The notes beneath the pieces were generated by a model. That model did no database searches. It was given only the letters and a program-made list of their open reading frames with translations, and was not told where the DNA came from. A DNA stretch of 64,000 bases from Theocolax elegans (lineage: Eukaryota > Arthropoda > Insecta > Hymenoptera > Cerocephalidae). This document shows, piece by piece, positions 11,641-24,030 of the stretch. The stretch lies in assembly GCA_026168455.1 (NCBI GenBank), contig CM047425.1, positions 26,653,058 through 26,717,057 on the forward strand. The letters run 5' to 3'. The position numbers and the translations under genes were made by a program. Every line of letters starts with the position of its first letter. Position 1 is the stretch's first letter.

Positions 11641-12369
11641 TTATTTAATTCTATTTGTTATTTTAATTATATGATCGGTATTGTCTAATGTAATTTCTTT
11701 AACACTTATCGAAGTTTCATCTATTGGTTTAAAGCAATGATATTTTCTTGTGTTTGGTATAGTTTTTGCATCTTTAAATCTGCTTGTTAGCCATTTATTT
11801 TTTTGAATGACGCGATTTTCATCAATGTATAAACATCTAGAAGCAAAATGGTAATTTTAGTTTTCTTTACCTAAAGCTGTAGAAATTTGTGTGCAAAAAG
11901 CTTGCTCTAAATCTTGCAAATTATCATCTGTACACTTTCTATGAATTTCATATGGATCACAGCAAAATTTAAATTTATTTTTAAAATCAGTTATTTTGGA
12001 TTTAACCAATTGAAAACAGTTTTTACAAATTTTTTGACCTGGTATTAATTTAATAGAAGTACTTTGAAAGAATTTATCACTAATATCAAAATTGATAGAT
12101 ATTAAATTTAATGTTATATTTTTCTTATGATTATTAAAAGGATTAGCACAATATATCTGTTTACTCTCATAGTAAGTTAAATATTTAGCGAGGTGATGAC
12201 TGCATATAAATATATTTTCCTTCTGATTAATAGGTGGAATGCGATAATATAAATATTTTTGTTCTTTCTCACTTAGGTTAGATAGTGAAATTAAATCCTT
12301 CCTTTTCGTAAATGTTCCAATATGACACTGATCATTTAGTAATTCCCCAATGTTACAATTAGTCTCCAT
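11641..12369 (-). pseudogene. Cys/His-rich protein carried by element E, one in-frame stop
   Basis: The likely start is the METNCNIGELL codon at 12369; an upstream in-frame ATG at 12429 would add a 20-residue hydrophobic stretch. The frame is open to a TAA at 11859-11857. It then reopens in the same frame for 71 codons to a stop at 11643-11641, which overlaps an AATAAA-type signal. Paired Cys/His groups are visible: ICSHHLAKYL, YCANPFNNHKK, GQKICKNCFQLV and KFCCDPYEIHRKC, suggesting a zinc-binding fold. The tail resembles a separate small domain (CLYIDENRVIQKNKW). I do not recognise the family; similar Cys-rich proteins occur near insect transposons. The stop could be a decay mutation or sequencing error. 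Confidence 0.55.
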
Positions 12370-12633
12370 GTTTATGATCCTTAATAGTACACAAAAAGAA
12401 AATATAATTAACCTAGTGGTATTTAACAATTCGTTTCGAATACACTAAAGTGAAGAGGTTAGCTTTATATGGTTTACGTGTATTCAACAACACACAGCAG
12501 ACTAACTTTTCACGCACGAACTAACCGAAATTAAGAGAGAGGTACGGTACACAACCACTGTCCCGCGCGTCATCTGTTTACTGCGTTTCTATTTTGTTTG
12601 CATCGATTTCCTCGAAATTTCGACGCAAAAAAT

Positions 12634-12672
12634 TAATTATTATATTATTATTATTATTATTATTATTATTAG
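12634..12672. repeat. (ATT)n microsatellite
   Basis: An imperfect run of about 12 ATT/TTA units in the interior of element E. Confidence 0.9.
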
Positions 12673-13630
12673 TATTATATGTATCCATGATGGTGTGCTT
12701 AATATAAAAATGTCTAATAAACAAGGCTTAGGTTAAAATTAATAATTGAGGCTTAAATTAATCCAGGCTGATACCGCATTCCGTTTTCGATTCTTATTCT
12801 CTTCATTTCTTTAAACTATATTCCTATTAGTTTTAAAAGTTACCTATAGTATGGATGTTACCTGTGATAACACTCAAAATACAAGACATTTTAGACCTTG
12901 CAGTAATCCGATAAGTCTTGCGCAAGAATGCAAAAAAAAAAAATTTTCAAACGTTAATAAACGTGTGCCAAAGTCAAATATCCATTGCAGTAACTACGGG
13001 ATCATTTTCTACATACAAAAACCGAGTTTCACCCAAATTTTGGTAAAAAAAAATTTAGGTAGACCAACGTTGTGAGCATTAGAAAATACCAAAAAACGTG
13101 TTTTTTTGCATTTTAGGTCAAATTTAAATTAGCATAACTTTAAGCCAAATTAACTTTTTATAGTAAACCTGGAACAGAAAGAAAGAAAGCCAATACAAAT
13201 CTAACCGCGTTGGGTTTTTTTAAAAATATCAAAAACTGTTAATTTGGTAGCACTTAGAAAATGTGCAATATTTAAAAAAACAAGTGTTTATATTTAGCTG
13301 TGTCAAAATTTTTGTTTACAAAATAATTGTATTCTATATAGCTAGATTAAAAGTCTGTAGTAATACAAAGACTTTGCCCTGGACTGGATAAGAAAATACT
13401 AATTTCTCGAATTTTGGTGCTACTTTGAAAAATGTTAAAAAATGATGAAAAATAGCCTATTTTTGAATGTTTAAAATCGCATACCTACGTCCTTAATTGA
13501 TTTAGAAGGCTAAAATTTTGGCTCACTTACTTTTTTTTATAGTATAGTAACATACTAAATTTTTAGCTCGATTGGTTGACCCCCCCCCCGGATCGATTTA
13601 CAAAAAAGTATTGGAATGACCCATATATAT

Positions 13631-14578
13631 GGGCTATTTCACGTCAAGTGGTACGATGAAAATTTTAAATCACTCCAAATTTTGTGAACAGACTGGAAAT
13701 ATCTTCCAGAAGATAGAAAAAAAATTTCAGGTATTAAAAATAATTTGCCTAAGAGTTATTCCACCATGAAAAATGGAAATTTTTCAATTTTTTAGAGAAA
13801 TTACTATTTTCAAAGCCATTTATCTCAAAATCTATTGATTTTTTTGAAAATACATTATAAACAACTTTTGTTCAAAATAATCTTTAGAACTTATCTACTT
13901 GGGTTACAATTCTTAATTTTAAAATCTCAAAGATATAGGTCACTCAAAAATATTTAATATCAAAAAAAGGCGACCACGCCACAATCGATTTTGATCTAAC
14001 ACCGCTCAAAAGATCACATTTTTTGAGAGCTTTCGAATGGCTGTGGTTAGATTATTGGCCAAGACTGCTGCTGTAAGTTATACGCCATAAACCTCATAAA
14101 ATCACTAATTTTCATGTATTTTAGGGCATAACTTACACCAGCAGTCTTGGCCAATAATCTAACCACAGCCATTCGAAAGCTCTCAAAAAATGTGATCTTT
14201 TGAGCGGTGTTAGATCAAAATCAATTGTGGCGTGGTCGCCTTTTTTTGATATTAAATATTTTCAAGTGACCTATATCTTTGAGATTTTAAAATTAAGAAT
14301 TGTAACCCAAGTAGATAAGTTCTAAAGATTATTTTGAACAAAAGTTGTTTATAATGTATTTTCAAAAAAATCAATAGATTTTGAGATAAATGGCTTTGAA
14401 AATAGTAATTTCTCTAAAAAATTGAAAAATTTCCATTTTTCATGGTGGAATAACTCTTAGGCAAATTATTTTTAACACCTAAAATTTTTTTTCTATCTTC
14501 TGGAAGATATTTCCAGTCTGTTCACAAAATTTGGAGTGATTTAAAATTTTCATCGTACCACTTGACGTGAAATAGCCC
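13631..14578. mobile_element. Foldback element A1, nearly perfect 948-bp palindrome
   Basis: The termini GGGCTATTTCACGTCAAGTG and complement lie at 13631 and 14578, bordered by TATATAT. The arms of about 458 bp (to about 14088, and from about 14130) differ by only a few bases. The loop is about 40 bases. No coding capacity. Other single-arm copies of this subfamily lie at 39700-40191, 49777-50283 and 53654-55552. Confidence 0.85.
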
Positions 14579-15985
14579 ATATATACACGTGCGAAAGATG
14601 ATTTTTGACTCGCTTCGCTCGAGCGTTAAATTTGCATTAAATCAACACTTTCGCTCTTGTAAGGGAAAAGTACTGTTACATTTTTCATGATAACGAAAAT
14701 ATATTTTTCTATTTTCAATATAATAAATTCAGTTTACAAAGTGTTCATAAATATATATAAATAACTTTGTGAATTGAACTATTTTTCATCAGTCTCTCTT
14801 CCAGTTCTTAAATCCTCGTTTTTATTCGCAAAAGAAAAAAATCACATTAAACCAATTTTGCGCAATGTTAAGTTAAATTTTATTAGGTATTATAATTTTA
14901 TGTTGCTTTTATTCTACTTTATTTTTTTTCTTACTTTTTTTATTTTTGCTATTCTGCGCATTTAATCGATTCAAAGAAGGCTAAGAGGGCATATTTTAGG
15001 CCCTTTTTGGGTGTTCTGTATCATTTGAAATACAAAGAAACATTTTCATTTTTTCTTATTTAAAATACGTATAAATGGTGCCTCTTAGATTAATTTTCAA
15101 TCATAATTTAAGAAGGGACCTAACTCGAGACCTAACTTCACACAACCCCTCAAATACTATTCATGAAATTTATACTAAATTCGTCCTCAGTTTGAACCCA
15201 GTTCTTACAAAATCAGTACTACATTATAATGAAATTAGTACTACATAAGAATGAGATTAGTACCAACTTTGTATCATATTGGTACTTTAGTAAGCTTAAA
15301 TATCATTATAGTGTTTCTAAAATAAATAAAAAAATAAAGAAATAATTTATTTGAAAATAAATTACGGGGTATTGAAAAATACACATTTACAAGTTTATTA
15401 TTGTATGCAAATACTGAAAAAATAAAAAAAAACAGAGTATTTTTAGTAAAAAAGCATGTTTTTATAGTATTTTTAAAATTAATATTATTCTATAATTTTT
15501 TAATTCAATTAATGTTAATTTAAACATTTTTCAAGTACAATATAAAATAAAAAAAGTGATTTTTAAAATTTTTTGTTATGCTAAAACATGGAAAAGAATT
15601 ATTTTGTTCAAATCTCATTTAAGCTGCAGATCTATGTTCTGTGAGTAAAATAGCATCTTTGTTCGCTCTGAAGTTTTTCTCTATGTCTCTTCCTTTTTTA
15701 AATATTTCGATTTTAAAAAAAGCGTGTTTTTTTACTAAAAAATACTTCAACATTGGTAAAAAGTGGGTTAAAAAAACGCTCAACCTCTCATTTTAAAGCT
15801 AAAGCAATTACCTTCCAAACTTCGTTGGTTTCTTTGAGCTATCTGTACACTAAATCTACAACGGATCAAAAAGAGACATGTTGTTTAGTGTTTTCATCTC
15901 TTTTTAATACTTATAAAAACACAAGTTTGAATTTTTTAACTTTTGCAGTAGCATTTACTGAAAGCTTTTACATGATTTTTCTATA
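14579..15985. other. Unassigned AT-rich stretch
   Basis: Starts with a small CTCGCTTCGCTCGAG-type hairpin at about 14610. About 15190-15300 has repeated AGTACTACAT / TAGTACCAA words like those at 2376-2480. Poly-A/T-rich sequence fills the rest. No believable gene. Confidence 0.4.
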
Positions 15986-16749
15986 ATTACTGCAAAGTGT
16001 GGCGCTGCGCCATCTTGTTGGATTACCATTCTTTGTCTGGTTTCTAAATCAGCGTCTGCTAATAGTTCTGGCAGCCTATCTCTTAGCAACTCTAAGTAGG
16101 TCTGTTGATCAACATTAGCCTCAAAGAAGTAAGGACCAACCAAATAACCATTTACAATCCCACACCATACCATAAGACTCCAGCAATGTTGGTGATCTAC
16201 TTCTCTGTGCCAATGAGGATTCTCATGTGACCAATAATGGCAATTGTATCTATTAAGTTGTCCGTCACTTTGAAATATTGCTTCATCGGAAAATAAGACA
16301 AAGTTAAAGAAGTCAGGATTATAGTCAATTGCTTGAATGGCCCATTGGCAAAATTCAACTCTCTGTTGCATATGATGTACCTTTAATGCTTGAACCAAAG
16401 CAATATGATAAGCATGGTATCGAAGGACTTTTAAAATTATTAAAAACATTCTTCTTGGTAAACCATGTTCCCTTTCAACTTGACGACTGCTAACATGTGG
16501 ATCGAGATGAATAATAGCAAGAACAGTTACTACACGAGGATCGTTTTCGTTGTACTCGTTATGCCTCCGTTCACGAACAAGATGTCCAGCACGAGCTCTT
16601 TCAGTTAAATAGCGTATAGTAATGTCAATAGGGTGTCTTCGACCAGGAAAACGTTCAGCATATAGTCTTGCTGCAGCACGAGCATTATTATGGCATTCTC
16701 CCAGAAGCATAATCATGTCCACAATTTCAGTGGGAGGGTAATCAGCCAT
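15986..16749 (-). pseudogene. 3'-truncated Tc1/mariner-type transposase
   Basis: A DDE/D transposase of the IS630-Tc1-mariner group. The N-terminal region (residues about 1-120) is helix-turn-helix DNA binding (ARLYAERFPGRRHP; SRQVEREHGLPRR). The catalytic region has VLFSDEAIF (Asp about 155) and VIQQDGAAPH (Asp about 246). The third acidic residue is absent because homology stops after APHFAV near 15990 and a short unrelated tail ends the frame at 15955. ATG at 16749 fits the usual start. Upstream sequence to about 18040 looks like the rest of the same element, so its other end has been lost. Confidence 0.8.
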
Positions 16750-17500
16750 TTTAAAAATTCAATTTTAACAATTTAAATATGACAGTATTTAACAAGATCG
16801 ACTAATAAATTTACAGGAAAATCATAAACATCTGAAAAGTAATACAAATTCTGTGTAGTGCACTATGATTAAATTTAAAAAATTTGAAACTACAAAAGTA
16901 TATAAAAGTGAAAAATTAATGTAACTACATTCGATATTTGTAAAACTTTAAAATAATTTTGATTTTATTTAAAATGAAACAACCAGAAGAAGTATACTTA
17001 AATCATTTTAAATAAAGCACTTTTAAAATCTGCGTCTGGGAAATCTGTGCGTGTCCCACAAATATTGAGGTTAGTTATTGCATCAAATGGATGTGTATGG
17101 TTTAACACTTTGAGATTGGAGTAAGAGCATATTGCAGAGAATTTTTATTAACATTTAAAAAATCATGACACGTCTGTCATACTAAAAAAATCTAATAATA
17201 AGGCTTGTGTTGCAGCGAGACTCTAAGTTGCACTTTTTCTGTTTGACGACACCCTACGGATATAATGATATGCAACTTAACTGAAAGAGCTCGTGTTTAA
17301 CATCTTGTTCATTAACGCGAATTTAGATTTAACGATTCATTTTCAGGCAAATGAATGTGCCCTCGAACATTTATTTCCTGACTAAATTCGAGAGAGGCAA
17401 AGAAACTTTTCCTGATCAAGCACCCCATCCTGAGAGGCAAGGGGACTCACGTTAATCAAGCATCCCAAAGGACACAAAACTTACTACGTCCATGTCAATG
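16750..17500. other. AT-rich 5' region of the mariner-like element
   Basis: No coding sequence. From about 16990 the sequence shifts to a more mixed composition that probably belongs to the transposon. The transposase promoter would lie here, but I see no distinct box. Confidence 0.35.
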
Positions 17501-18045
17501 ATTCTGGGTAACGGTACAAGTAAGTGCACGAAACAACAAAACTTTAGTTCAAGGTGTAATTCAAGGTCACCAGTATTTGACCTCATAAGCACCTTATATT
17601 TTTTATTTGACCTTAAAGGTCATCGCCAAGGTCAAAATAAAGGACACCACTGAATTTCACGTTAAAAATTACTTAAATAATGACCTTTACTTTTTCGGCA
17701 ATACCCAACTTAAGATTTTTCATAGCCATCCGATTATTTCATATTTATGACCTTGATCTGACCTTTGAGGTCATCGAGGTCAGATGACCTGAGAGCATAT
17801 TCGGACGTAAAATTTCCCGCCCTTTCCGATTCCGGTGTAAAAAATAGGGATTTCCATTTAAAAAACTCAAGTTGACCTTGATTTGACCTTGAAGGTCAGC
17901 TTGAAGGTCAAATTCAAGGTCACTATTGTTTGACCCTCTTTGTATTCTACAACTTTTATACAGGTCATTTTTTGATAGGATGCGAACTTAATGAGTTTTT
18001 CAGGTGCATAGATTAAAATGGCCCACCGTGTATATACATACACAC
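17501..18045. repeat. AGGTCA/TGACCT-rich terminal region of mariner-like element
   Basis: More than ten copies of AGGTCA or TGACCT, often as TGACCTTGAAGGTCA or TTTGACCTTGAAGGTCA inverted pairs, occur between 17565 and 17935. The outer edge reads AAAATGGCCCACCGTGTA (about 18013-18030), like the end of a terminal repeat. The half-site matches nuclear receptor motifs, but transposase binding repeats are an equally good reading. Confidence 0.6.
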
Positions 18046-18231
18046 ACAAATAAAAGATTATTTCCATTTTATAATAATTTATATTAAATGCTAAATTGTA
18101 TATAAAACAATCTAAAATAAAACATAGAACTTTTTCAAAAGATATTTTATTTCAAAATTTATAGTTACATTTAAAATATTATAATGTAAAATATACACTT
18201 AACATAAAAACACACTTTGCGTTGGATATTT

Positions 18232-20777
18232 TTACAAAGCATGCCGCAGGGTAACGAAGCAACCAGTACTTATGTGTACAATAATTGCTGGAAAAGGAGT
18301 GATTAATGTTTCTACACATATTATATCAAAAACCATGGTATGTTGCACTTTGTAAGCAAACAATTCGTTGTCAAACCATAAAGTTTCTAGTAATTGACAT
18401 AAGAAGTATGTTTCTTCATTATTGTTGCTAATTACATATTGAATAATGCCAAAAATAGGTAAATTTACATCTGAATTTATATCAATATTAATTACTACAC
18501 ACAAGCCTTTCCTATATACTTGACCATTTATTTTTGCCCAAGGCAAATTAAAACAATTTTTGAAGTAAGATTCTGAGTATTTATTTTTTAATAACAAATA
18601 ACCTGGTATTTTACATACAGATTTAATACGTTTTTTTTCTCCATGCGTATTATTAGCTCTTAATCCTTTACCTATATGCAAGTGACAAACATTCTTTGTT
18701 ACAAAGAGTTAATGTTATATTTTTACGACTACTTGTAGCGGTAGCTATTGCTTTTAGACTTTTATGTCTCGATTCGAATCTATATGTAGCTAAATTTATT
18801 ATTAGACCTGATTGATTATATACTGTCGAGTAATGTGTAAAATAATGAAATTTTGGTGTAGCAGGCTCTTCAGGAAACGCAGTTAAAAACATTTCATAAA
18901 ATTCTTCAATATACATTTTTAATATACAACGCAATCTTTTTGAAACCTTCGAGCTAAAATAATGTCAGTCATTTTACGTATGCATATATATAGTTGCCAA
19001 ACATTATCATCTAGAGGAACAATATCTCCGACTAACATTGAAAAAATAAAAGTAAAAATTTGGTTTCGCTAGCCGACATTTTCATTTGTTTTGCTTTTGC
19101 TTCATCACAGTTTATGAGAGGTGGCCTGTCTTTAATATTATTATGAAAATAATCAAAGGATTTTAATCTGTCATTTAATACAATTAGAAAATTCCCTTTC
19201 ACTGCATATTTTAATTTATAAGAAAAATAATGAACGATAAGTCCCATACATTTTTTTAATACTCCTTCTGGGCCGTCATGTAGACTGCAGTCAACAGCAA
19301 AATTTTCAACGGTTTCAAAAAAATTGATGCTATTCCATACAGAGTATTTTTTAACACCTGTCAATTTTGGATTTTTTGCTGCAACATCCTTTTTATAACC
19401 AGATGATGTTCTTAAATTTAATTCATCGGTTTTCCACTGCATTTGAAATTTCATTATTTTACAAAATCTACACGAGTAATAGGTACTGAAACTACCTTGA
19501 AATCCCAAAATCTGATTGAAGCCAAGATTGTCGCCTAATATTAGGCCTAATGAAAACTAGATGGGCCATTTTTTGTTTCAACTACAATACCTTCACTTGG
19601 TAGAAAATTTATTTCTTTTATAATAATATGAAAAACATTACGATTCGAAAAATCAATTCTATCTGTTGAATGAAACAGAGCGGCTACAAATATATTTTCA
19701 AGCTGTGATAATACTTCCGGAGGTAAACATGGAACACTGTAATAAACAGCTCCAAGTTTTTGTATACCGGCATGAGAGCCTAAAGGATTGTTTACCTCGA
19801 AGTCATCAAAGTAGATAAATAAAGGAAATACAATTTTACCTTTAAAATAATTTTCTTTTTTCTGCCTCCATAATTTTCCCTGCACAAAATTTTCAAGTAA
19901 ACATTTTTCCGATTCTAATTTATTTGTATAACAATTTACAGTTTCAAAAACACCTGGTAAGTTAAAAAATTTTTTAAGGACGCTCCTCATTAAAATAAAT
20001 GTTGCAGTTACATTCACCATCTTTTTTATAATGTATTTATCTTTGCTTACATCATCTACCCGAGAACCCACAACATACGTAATTGGTTGAATGTAACAAT
20101 AATTTTTTTCCAGTGTTTTGAGAAAATAATGTTCGGTTGACAATTTTGAAAATGAATCGGGCACGTGATTAATTAATGTTTTAACGCACTCAATAATATC
20201 ATCATTGCACGACGATTTTAATGTAAATGTTACGTTTGATTCTAATATATTAATCATTGACTTTAAAAGGTTATGAATTTCTTTTATTAATTGTTCTTGA
20301 TGACTTCGAGGTGCTTTTTTTGCGTATAATTTAGCACAAATTTTAATACTTTTGTGTCAAATACTTTACACATAGTTGATAATAATTCATTGCTATTATT
20401 TTTATATTCACGCATAAACAAACTATGTAAAGATATTCCGTTTATATTCCGTTTGAAATTTCCTTATTTTCTACTTTGGACGAACTATCAGTTAACCTGA
20501 ACATACTAGAATTATTTTCAGCACCTAGTTGTGAAATTGTTGCATTTTGCACAGAAGTAACATTAGACTGTATTTCAGATTGAATACTGCATAAATGATC
20601 TTTTAGAAGGTGATTTTTAAATGCAGACCAATTTGAGAAAGATTTATAGCAGTCTTTGTTTTCATTACATTTAAAAATATTTTTATTCTGTCAACTAGTT
20701 AAATGACTTATTTTCAAATGCATACGTAAAGCTTGCACAGAAGTAACAGTAACAGCACATTCAAAACAATTCGGCAT
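18232..20777 (-). pseudogene. CACTA-like DDE transposase with C2H2 fingers, decayed
   Basis: Read on the minus strand from ATG 20777. The N-terminus has two C2H2-type fingers, CFECAVTVTSVQALRMH and then C-x4-C with HLLKDH, separated by an in-frame TGA near 20690. A long middle part (20257-19547) includes YYSVPCLPPEVLSQLENIF. The next part (19508-19032) has YYSCRFCK and DCSLHDGPEGV, the expected D-x2-H catalytic motif. About 19020-18930 continues with VGDIVPLDDNVW. Part four (18934-18668) has PKFHYFTHYS and YRFESRHKSLK (candidate catalytic Glu). The tail to 18232 has YRKGLCVVINID. Several frameshifts and stops separate these blocks. Called En/Spm-like from general family pattern; confirmation needs a profile search. 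Confidence 0.65.
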
Positions 20778-20805
20778 TTTTTATAAATTCTCCTAATAAA
20801 TACAT

Positions 20806-21211
20806 TTAAACTTTTAAAGCGGAAATCAGTCTTCGTACTTCTGGATTATTAGAGTGTTCATCAGTGTTAACATTGACCATGCTAAATAATGTTCTTTCTA
20901 AAACGACCCATGCTCGAGTGCTTTGTATAGGGTATTTTGCATACAAAGCATGATACGCGTAAAAAGCAATAGCAACTGCTTGTTTAGTATTTTCTACGAA
21001 GATGGGTACTCCATCAGGCACAAAATAGTTTGCTGTAATATTGTTCAGGGATGGTCCAACAATCATTGGATATGGTTGTAGAGGTAATCCTTTTGAATGA
21101 TTGCGAAGTTTTATCCATTCGTGTGTTTTTGCAAAATCTCCAATAACCTGTGAAAAATAAATTATCAGATTTTGTGCCATTGCATTTTATAAACTGAAGT
21201 AAAATATGTAT

Positions 21212-21257
<46 letters not shown>

Positions 21258-23400
21258 TATATTAACTTTTAAATGAAGTAAAAAGCCTTCTACAAGTTCT
21301 ATTTTAGAAACTTTCCATGGTTTCCCTTTTGGCACCTTTATAGGTATAGACGAAATTAATTTGACAAATGCATGCAAAATTTCAGCATCAGAGGGTAATT
21401 CTAGAAAACTAAGTAGAATGTATTAGTCGATAAATTCTTATTAATTACAAAACAAATAAAATTATAACTGTTGATACATACTTGGAATCTTCAAACCTTC
21501 AATTTGTAAAGCAATTTTTAATTTATCAACAAATGGATCCCAATGACCAAAAATTCGTCCATGCGAATCAGGATTTAATACTTTGAAATCATGTTCGAAC
21601 TATTAAATATAACAAATTATTAATGCATGTATTAATTATTTTTTGTTTCTAAAATATAACTGGAGTACTTTAATTAAAACTGCATTAAACATTGAAATAA
21701 AATAATATTTACCAAAGTGTATCCCAAGGGCTGCTTTAAAGCTGGATATAAATTAATATAATTGTATGTATACTCTTCCTTATTTTCATAACCCTCTCTC
21801 AATCTAGTCTGCCTAATGCTTAATGTTTGAGACCAATTTTCTTGTACCAGTTCCCAAGGCTCTATATTATTTTCCAAAAAGTTAAGTTTGGATTCCAGTT
21901 CTGAAAAATTAGGAAATTATTATAGATATATTATTAATTATCATACATTATTATTCAAATTATTGTAAATTATTATATCTTATCCAAAATTTTATATTAA
22001 AGATTCTTAACCTGTTACATTAAAATCATTCGCTGGAACGTTGGGAAAACTAGGGACCTTTTGTTTATCATTTTTTTAATGATCTTAAACCCGCTTCACG
22101 TAAATCTTTGCAAATTGATACGTATTGATCGTATAATTTTCCTTTGGGAATATTGTTGTTTTCGAAGAAGAGGTTATTGACGGAGTATACCATATTTTCT
22201 AACAAATAAATGTAAAACAAATTAAATTAAATATTTATTAAATTTTTTAAAGTTTAAATTGTTCCTTACAGGATCTTCTGAAAATTCTTCTTGTATTAAC
22301 CTTGATAACTCAACGAATCTTTAAGATTTTATGCTGTAAACCTCAACAAATTTACATATATTGTCAATCAATAATGACATCTATTATATTATTCAGCAAG
22401 ACTTACGTTTTCTGTGTGTCTTGACCGAATTCCTTGCAAATTAGAATGCGTGCCAGTGCTGTACGTGATTTGTTATTAAAGCACTTATGTATATCGTAAA
22501 ACCCCAGAAGAGATTGTCCTTCAATCGTGGTAGCTATTATGTTTCTAATAAACTAAAAAAGAGTAGCATATTGAATAATGGTCAATAATGTGACAATACT
22601 ATAAGCGACGTATAAATCAGCTACGTTCAAAAATTAATGAAATATATTATTACATTACATACATTACATTTAAATAGGTCAATAATTATTGTAATGATTA
22701 AATGTCTAAAATTTAATTTTTGTTATAAAAACTTGAATGCTAATCAGATTAATTGATTGATTACCTCAGACTTTTCACTTTTTTGCTTTTTCTTCCTTGG
22801 CGACTGAACTTCATTCACAGGTTCATTTGTTAATTCAAAACCATCACGATAATAAAAATTATCTGAATTTAACATATCTTCAGAAATTATAGAGAAATTA
22901 CTAATATCTTGAAATGAACTTGAAGAATTAGATTCAAAAGAAGTTGCCGATATTGATACTAAATCAGGTATAACGGTGGATGGTGTACGTACAGCAACAA
23001 TTGGCTTTTGATCTTCCTATTTAAAATATATAAAAGACAGAATAAATATACATATTAAACAAAATACTATTTAAATAGGTTTGTTTTAAATTCAAATGTA
23101 TTTCAAATTGCAAATGGTAGGTAGTTACCGACGAATTCTTTAAGCATTTTAAAGCGTTAATAAAAATTAAACGATCCCCTGTAGGAGGTACGAGTTGAGA
23201 AAATAAATTTTGATTTTCAACTAAAAATTGTAACTGCTCAGCATTAATTTTATTATCTGCAAAAAAGGTTTATGGTCATGCATTTGGATAAAATCATGTA
23301 AAGCGGGACAACATAACCTCTTATTTTTACTTACCTTCAAAAGTGCGTATATATACTTGTGTAGATTATTGATTTCCAAAAATGCTCGACAGTAATCCAT
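20806..23400 (-). pseudogene. Multi-exon SAM-like accessory gene upstream of the transposase
   Basis: Ten exons with GT..AG introns are traceable on the minus strand: 23400-23335, 23256-23129, 23016-22765, 22552-22407, about 22322-22270, 22198-22019, 21900-21713, 21599-21482, 21400-21267 and 21147-20806. Exons 1-2 together resemble a SAM domain (AFLEINNLHKYIY, then NKINAEQLQFLVENQNLF and TGDRLIFINALKCL). Exon 3 is acidic/serine-rich with a basic SPRKKKQKSEK end. Exon 6 contains NNNIPKGKLYDQYVSICKDL. Exons 7-10 contain PWELVQENWSQT, YPALKQPLGYTL and EVRRLISAL. Splice phases join cleanly for exons 7-10. Register is broken once near 23345 and twice in exon 6 (one in an A7 run near 22075), so it is probably a pseudogene. 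It may be a TNPA-like DNA-binding partner of the transposase; that role is inference. Confidence 0.55.
21219..21262. repeat. (TA)n tract in an intron
   Basis: Two runs of TA totalling about 40 bases, lying inside the intron between the last two exons of the SAM-like gene. Confidence 0.9.
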
Positions 23401-24030
23401 TATAATACTAAGTTGAATAATACTAAGAATAATAATAAATTGAATTTTTCTTTTTAATAATATTTACCCCGTTAGAAAAAAAATCGTCAAAAATCCAAAC
23501 ACGTGTTGACCGGCTTCGAAAATTTCAACAGCTATACTAAGTACGCAGCTACATTCTTTAGTTCGTACAACCATACTCGTGCAGCTGGCGCTGCGATACG
23601 TTCTTTGGCTCTCCCACCCAAAGTAAATAGACGAGGCAACTAAATATTTAGGTACCGCAACAAACTGCATACAGCAAATCACATTTGCTCACACAACTAA
23701 ATGTATTTGTTTGTGCAAAAACATATTTAGTTATCATAGAAAAATCTTTTTTACATCAAAACAAAACTAACCGCAATAAAAGAGGTTTTGCTACCATATC
23801 CAAACCATTTCTTTCCGTGTGGGTTTTAATTTTCATAAATCAGAACGTTTGAGTCTAAAATTTTGAATTTCTTCATATTTTTATATTACAAAACGTATCC
23901 CAGAGTTTGGTTAAGATCCGTGACCTGAAGGTGAGACACTCTCCTAGTTAGTGTATCTATAATAAATAGTTTTTTAATATTTTAATTTAGTTTATTATTA
24001 TTTATAATTTTCTATAATTTTATTTATTGT
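23401..24030. other. Upstream region of the SAM-like gene
   Basis: No coding evidence. The first 300 bases are less AT-rich (GTAGCTGGCGCTGCGATACG-like stretch on one strand around 23580) and are the natural place for the cassette promoter. I cannot name a TATA box or initiator. Confidence 0.3.

Larger units (their letters stand above)
10699..13622. mobile_element. Foldback element E, 2.9 kb, carrying a Cys-rich gene
   Basis: The termini GGGTCATTCCAATAC (10699) and its complement ending at 13622 are bordered by ATATATAT on both sides. The arms of about 818 bp (10699-11516 and 12808-13622) are nearly identical and include a poly-G/poly-C tract (10731-10740 and its mirror). The 1.3-kb interior contains one Cys-rich reading frame on the minus strand and an ATT microsatellite. 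The left border shares its TA tract with element D and the right border with element A1. Confidence 0.8.

Noticed and set aside
2490..15140. AGGGGTTG...GGGCCTAACTC near 2490 and GGGACCTAACTCGAGACC near 15117 as ends of one element
   Set aside because: They share a few words but are neither clear inverted nor direct terminal repeats; too weak to call.
23464..23682. 72-codon frame upstream of the SAM-like gene
   Set aside because: No similarity recognised, no splice logic, and it covers the likely promoter.
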